A DNA stretch of 64,000 nucleotides from Epiperipatus broadwayi (Eukaryota > Onychophora > Udeonychophora > Euonychophora > Peripatidae): the NCBI GenBank assembly GCA_028023455.1, contig JAQFVV010006245.1, forward strand, positions 6,073,276 through 6,137,275. Direction: 5' to 3'. A program made the translations under genes and the position numbers. Position 1 is the first letter of the stretch; each line of letters begins with the position of its first letter. This document shows positions 60,940 to 64,000 of this stretch, piece by piece. The notes beneath the pieces were generated by a model. That model did no database searches, was not told where the DNA came from, and saw only the letters and a list, made by a program, of their open reading frames with translations.

Positions 60940-61920
60940 CAAATTATCATAACAACTCATATTCATCGGATCTTTCTCTAACTTCTTTCAACTTGGATAT
61001 GATCCACTGTGCTAAAACCACTTTTAAACCTCATTTGCTCTTTTGATTGATTAGAATCCAAATTTGCTGTAAATGATTTGTAATTATCTTGGTTAACATT
61101 TTGCATAGGACTGATAGATTTGTAATTTTTAACATCTTTTATTACCTTTCTTAAATGCTATTGTAATCTTCCAATCATCCAGTGAGTTTTTATTATTTAG
61201 ATATTTGGCATACAATTTTGCCAAAAATTTTTCTATTTATTCATCTGCTTTTTTTTAAGAAATCAATAAAAATTCAATTTTCTGGAACTTTTCTTTTATT
61301 CATAGATTTAATTGCAAATCTTACTTCATCATTTAAAATGTTGGCCTAATCAGATTCAGAAGATGGACTAATTGTAGGGAATTTTTTGTTGTATTATTCT
61401 TTATTGTTTTATAATTCTTTATAAAAATTTCCCTCACATTTCATGTCATCTCTTTTCCTTTAGTAAATAACTTTACTTCCAATACTAAAGGATTTTACAA
61501 TTTTGTGACTTTTATTCTTTTTTATAGTTTCCTTATCAATTCGCAATTATATTTTTTATTATTATTCTTAACTTTTTTTGATATTGTTTTACAAAACTTT
61601 AGATATTCAATTCTTTTTTAATGGATATCCAATTCTTTTTAATGGATCATTTTTATACAGTTTCAGATTCCTTTTTTTATACATTGTCTTGTTTCAGTAG
61701 AAAATTTACTGATAAACTGTTATTTTTTGTACAGTATTTTTAATCTTTGTTGTAGTTCTCAACAGTATTGATTTCTTTCAATTTTGAACCATCTTTGTTG
61801 CAGTTCTTAATATCTTTTTATTAATTTCATTCAAACAGGAACCATTTTCAAAGTCTGTTAATATCTTAAAACAATTTGCAATTTCTAATTTAAATTCATT
61901 GGAGTGTTTCTGAAGATTAG
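60940..61920 (-). pseudogene. RTE-type LINE fragment: endonuclease-RT linker to RT fingers
   Basis: Minus strand from 61920 down: HSNEFKLEIANCFKILTDFE (linker region), W/RR-type pieces, then AKLYAKYLNNKNSLDDWKIT-like sequence, and SKEQMRFKSGFSTVDHIQVE, the EQAGFR.G.STIDHI block of RTE. It ends where RT motif A should begin. Together with 60620-60935 it covers two parts of one kind of element in opposite orientation, as left by a 5' inversion (twin priming) or by two insertions. Confidence 0.75.
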
Positions 61921-61960
61921 GAATATCACTGTAAATACTGACTTTCTTAATAGTTTTTGC

Positions 61961-62743
61961 TGTGTCCCCAAACTATGACTGGGCGACCAGCAAACAAATA
62001 TATAATAAATTCAACAGATAACAGCACATATATATTTAGCAATAACAATTTATTAACAATTAAGAAAAAGAATTACTATGTGTATTTTTAACAAATATAA
62101 AGTCTGCATTTGAGCAAGCTTAATTCACAGATTAATTACTGAATAGCAAATAAGGTTTATAAAGTTTAAGTAAGCTATTATTTACTTTTCCTTCACTACC
62201 ATCTATCATCTTTATAATATAATCCTCTGAGAGCCTCTTGAGGCATTCAAAATAATAATAAGACCAAGACAGTCTATTAAAAGTATTAGTCAGGTTAATG
62301 GCCTACAGGAGCCCAGGTATTAAGAACAAACTTTCCGATGGTGATCTGCTGCTCTACAACTCACGGTACAGTGACAATAGCAGCAATCACAGAAATAATG
62401 AGTAGCTAGTCCTTTTTTCCTATCAATTTATAACCTCTCTCTTTTTTTGTTTCCTTATCTTTTTCTGGAGTATTTTTGACTTTGGCTCTAATTAGTTTGC
62501 TTAATCAATTTACATATTATTTAAAGTTTGTTATCATAAAATGAAGTTCATTTTAGCTTTTAATTACACAAATAATTAATTACTCTCTTAGGAATTTATT
62601 TCCATATAAGGTAAGTTTTTAAGATCTATAATATTAATTAATCTATACATGCATCTATTTTATTTAAATTATGTTTAATTGAAATTTTTTTTCAATAATT
62701 TTTTTATCAGCATTCTTAAGTTTAAAATATTTAATATTTTGCA
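61961..62743 (-). mobile_element. 3' LTR of a gypsy-type retrotransposon
   Basis: On the minus strand it begins TGCAAAATATTAAATA right after a polypurine tract and ends at GGGGACACA (plus-strand TGTGTCCCC at 61961), a TG...CA structure of 783 bp. The inner end (GACTGGGCGACCAGCAAA) is reminiscent of the miniature LTR element's GACTGTGCGGTCAGCAAA, hinting at related families. The 5' LTR is not in the window. A target duplication cannot be tested. Confidence 0.65.
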
Positions 62744-63215
62744 CTCCTCCTCTTACTTTAGAAAATTGTTTAAACTTACATATAGTTGTTGAATCTGACT
62801 GGTCTTCATATCTGATGTTTGGGTAATCTAGTTGTTAATTCGGTCAAATTCTGTGTTGATTCAAGTTCCTGTTCCTTTTCCGGGTTCCCTATCACAGCTT
62901 TCTGGTTTTTTGTCTTCATCCTCAATCAGTATTTCATGTGATATTGGTTCAGCTGTGTCTTTTATTTCTTGATTGTCATCTTTTGGCATGGTCACTGCAA
63001 TTTGCCAATCTTCGAATCACTGGCAGTCATGATTTATATGTCTTCTATATGTTGTTCCATCCTGTACTTGGATGATAGTTATTGTTTTTGATAACATTTT
63101 CATGATGGATGATAGCTATTGTTTTTGATAACATTTTCATGATTACTTCTTTAATATATTTCTTCCGGTTTATATCTCGAACCCAAAGCCTGTCACCTAT
63201 TATATATTGTAACCA
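62744..63215 (-). pseudogene. Gypsy-type pol C terminus (integrase GPY/F-like end) and polypurine tract
   Basis: Minus strand from 63215: LQYIIGDRLWVRDINRKKYI then KEVIMKML...TIIQVQDGTTYRRHINHDC, the GD.VWVRDY...KW..G...G...Y.V......RRH.NQL end of Ty3/gypsy integrase, then MPKDDNQEIKDTAEP and an acidic tail. The polypurine tract AGTAAGAGGAGGAG is at 62757-62744. A 37-bp tandem duplication (GATAACATTTTCATGAT) at about 63066-63142 breaks the frame. Upstream, pol is replaced by purine-rich repeat DNA. Confidence 0.75.
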
Positions 63216-63219
63216 AAAA

Positions 63220-63455
63220 GAAAAAAGAGAAGAAGGGGTAGGAAAGGAAAAGAAAAGAAAGAAAAGAAGAGAACGAAAATGAGAGAGATAAAGAAAAGAA
63301 AATAAGGAAAAGAAATGAGAGAAATAGAAATGATACATAGTGGAGAGAGATGGAAGGAGAAGAAAAAAAACTGAAATGATTTGAAATGGATGAGATTATA
63401 GAAGAAATGTGAAAGAGAGATGAGAAATGAGATGAACAGAAATGAAATTAGAGAC
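63220..63455 (+). repeat. Purine-rich (GA) low-complexity tract
   Basis: About 235 bp of almost only A and G on the plus strand (GAAAAGAAAAGAAAGAAAAG-type). It makes a spurious S/F-rich minus-strand ORF fused to the gypsy integrase end. Confidence 0.85.
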
Positions 63456-64000
63456 TCTTAACGACTTAGCTCAGTGGGGTTACAATAAAATTTAAGAAAA
63501 GAGATGTTGATGATTCAGAGATGTACAATTAGATAGATACCAAATCCAATACTAATGCAACTATAACCATTATGGCATATTAATAATTTACTACTAAACC
63601 ATACAAAAGATTATTTAAAATCATTAATTAATAGTTATTAGAATAGTTCTATCCACAGATCACACACACTCTGAATAAGAATAATGATACCTTAATTATG
63701 AAAGATTATCTTATTAAATTATATTTAACAAGGCAACAAGAGTAAATAACCTCAGGGATTATAAAACTAAAACTCTTGTGCAAAATTAAAGTTTAAGTTG
63801 CCTATAAAATAATTGCTGAGTGAATAAAACGTGAGTGATATCTTGGCTGACTATAGAATAACTATATTATGTTCAATCTTAGAATAATAAACAAAACAAA
63901 TATTAATTCACAAATTTAATGAATCAATTTATATTTAAACCAATAATGGCCTATTATCCAAGATATTACCCGAGCAAAGAAAAGGACAAGGGTAGTTTTT
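63456..64000. other. Window end, nothing recognised
   Basis: AT-rich sequence. No continuation of the gypsy element, exon or named repeat is visible. Confidence 0.45.

Noticed and set aside
63045-63338. 97-codon ORF as an independent protein
   Set aside because: Its first half is the purine-rich tract read backwards; only the second half is real gypsy integrase C terminus.

Overview
The window is nuclear DNA from an animal with a large, strongly AT-rich, repeat-filled genome. Two conserved, intron-split housekeeping genes are recognisable, both transcribed leftwards (minus strand). The right 57 kb side holds a complete ISCA1 (mitochondrial A-type iron-sulfur carrier), whose 134 codons sit in four exons spread over 35 kb (57009 back to 21963). 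At the left edge is the first coding exon of EXOSC3 (Rrp40, RNA exosome cap subunit; 1138-1332), whose remaining exons lie beyond position 1. The mix of Penelope-like, RTE, hAT and Ty3/gypsy elements suggests an invertebrate. An arthropod such as a chelicerate is possible, but I cannot prove it. There is no prokaryotic organisation, and most short ORFs here are chance frames in AT-rich or repeat DNA.

Layout: 1-1.4 kb EXOSC3 exon 1 with part of its intron, and a retroposed U6 snRNA fragment just upstream of the start codon. 1.9-20.2 kb is intergenic and packed with nested, mostly inverted repeats: Penelope-like family A (4.4-8.4 kb), a fold-back element, repeat family F1 (6.4-7.4 and 13.5-14.3 kb), family F2 (11.9-12.4 kb), and a LINE 3' end between inverted Penelope 3' ends (17.6-20.2 kb). 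21.9-57.0 kb is ISCA1. Intron 3 holds an F1 array. Intron 2 holds a perfect-looking fold-back MITE, two Penelope family B copies with their pLTRs, and a full-length but decayed hAT element with an intact 8-bp target duplication. Intron 1 holds a Penelope relic, a miniature LTR retrotransposon with a 5-bp target duplication and a minisatellite inside its LTRs, and a solo pLTR. 57.1-64 kb is upstream of ISCA1, with an F2 cluster, two opposed RTE fragments and the 3' end plus LTR of a gypsy-type element.

The most interesting signal is a set of hammerhead-ribozyme-like motifs. Family F1 can be folded as a type I hammerhead with stem I covariation between copies and has a tandem dimer whose predicted cleavage sites are 455 bp apart. 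Family F2, unrelated in sequence, has CUGAUGA-type cores each carrying a different mutation around a conserved stem II. Weaker versions sit near the 3' ends of Penelope families A and C. Almost all of these repeats occur as inverted (palindromic) pairs. This fits Penelope-like retroelements or retrozymes, but the families themselves look undescribed to me and need searching.

The two genes are not functionally linked: ISCA1 serves mitochondrial Fe-S protein maturation, EXOSC3 serves RNA processing. Everything was read by eye; no alignment or folding program was run, so repeat boundaries are approximate unless a target-site duplication is cited.
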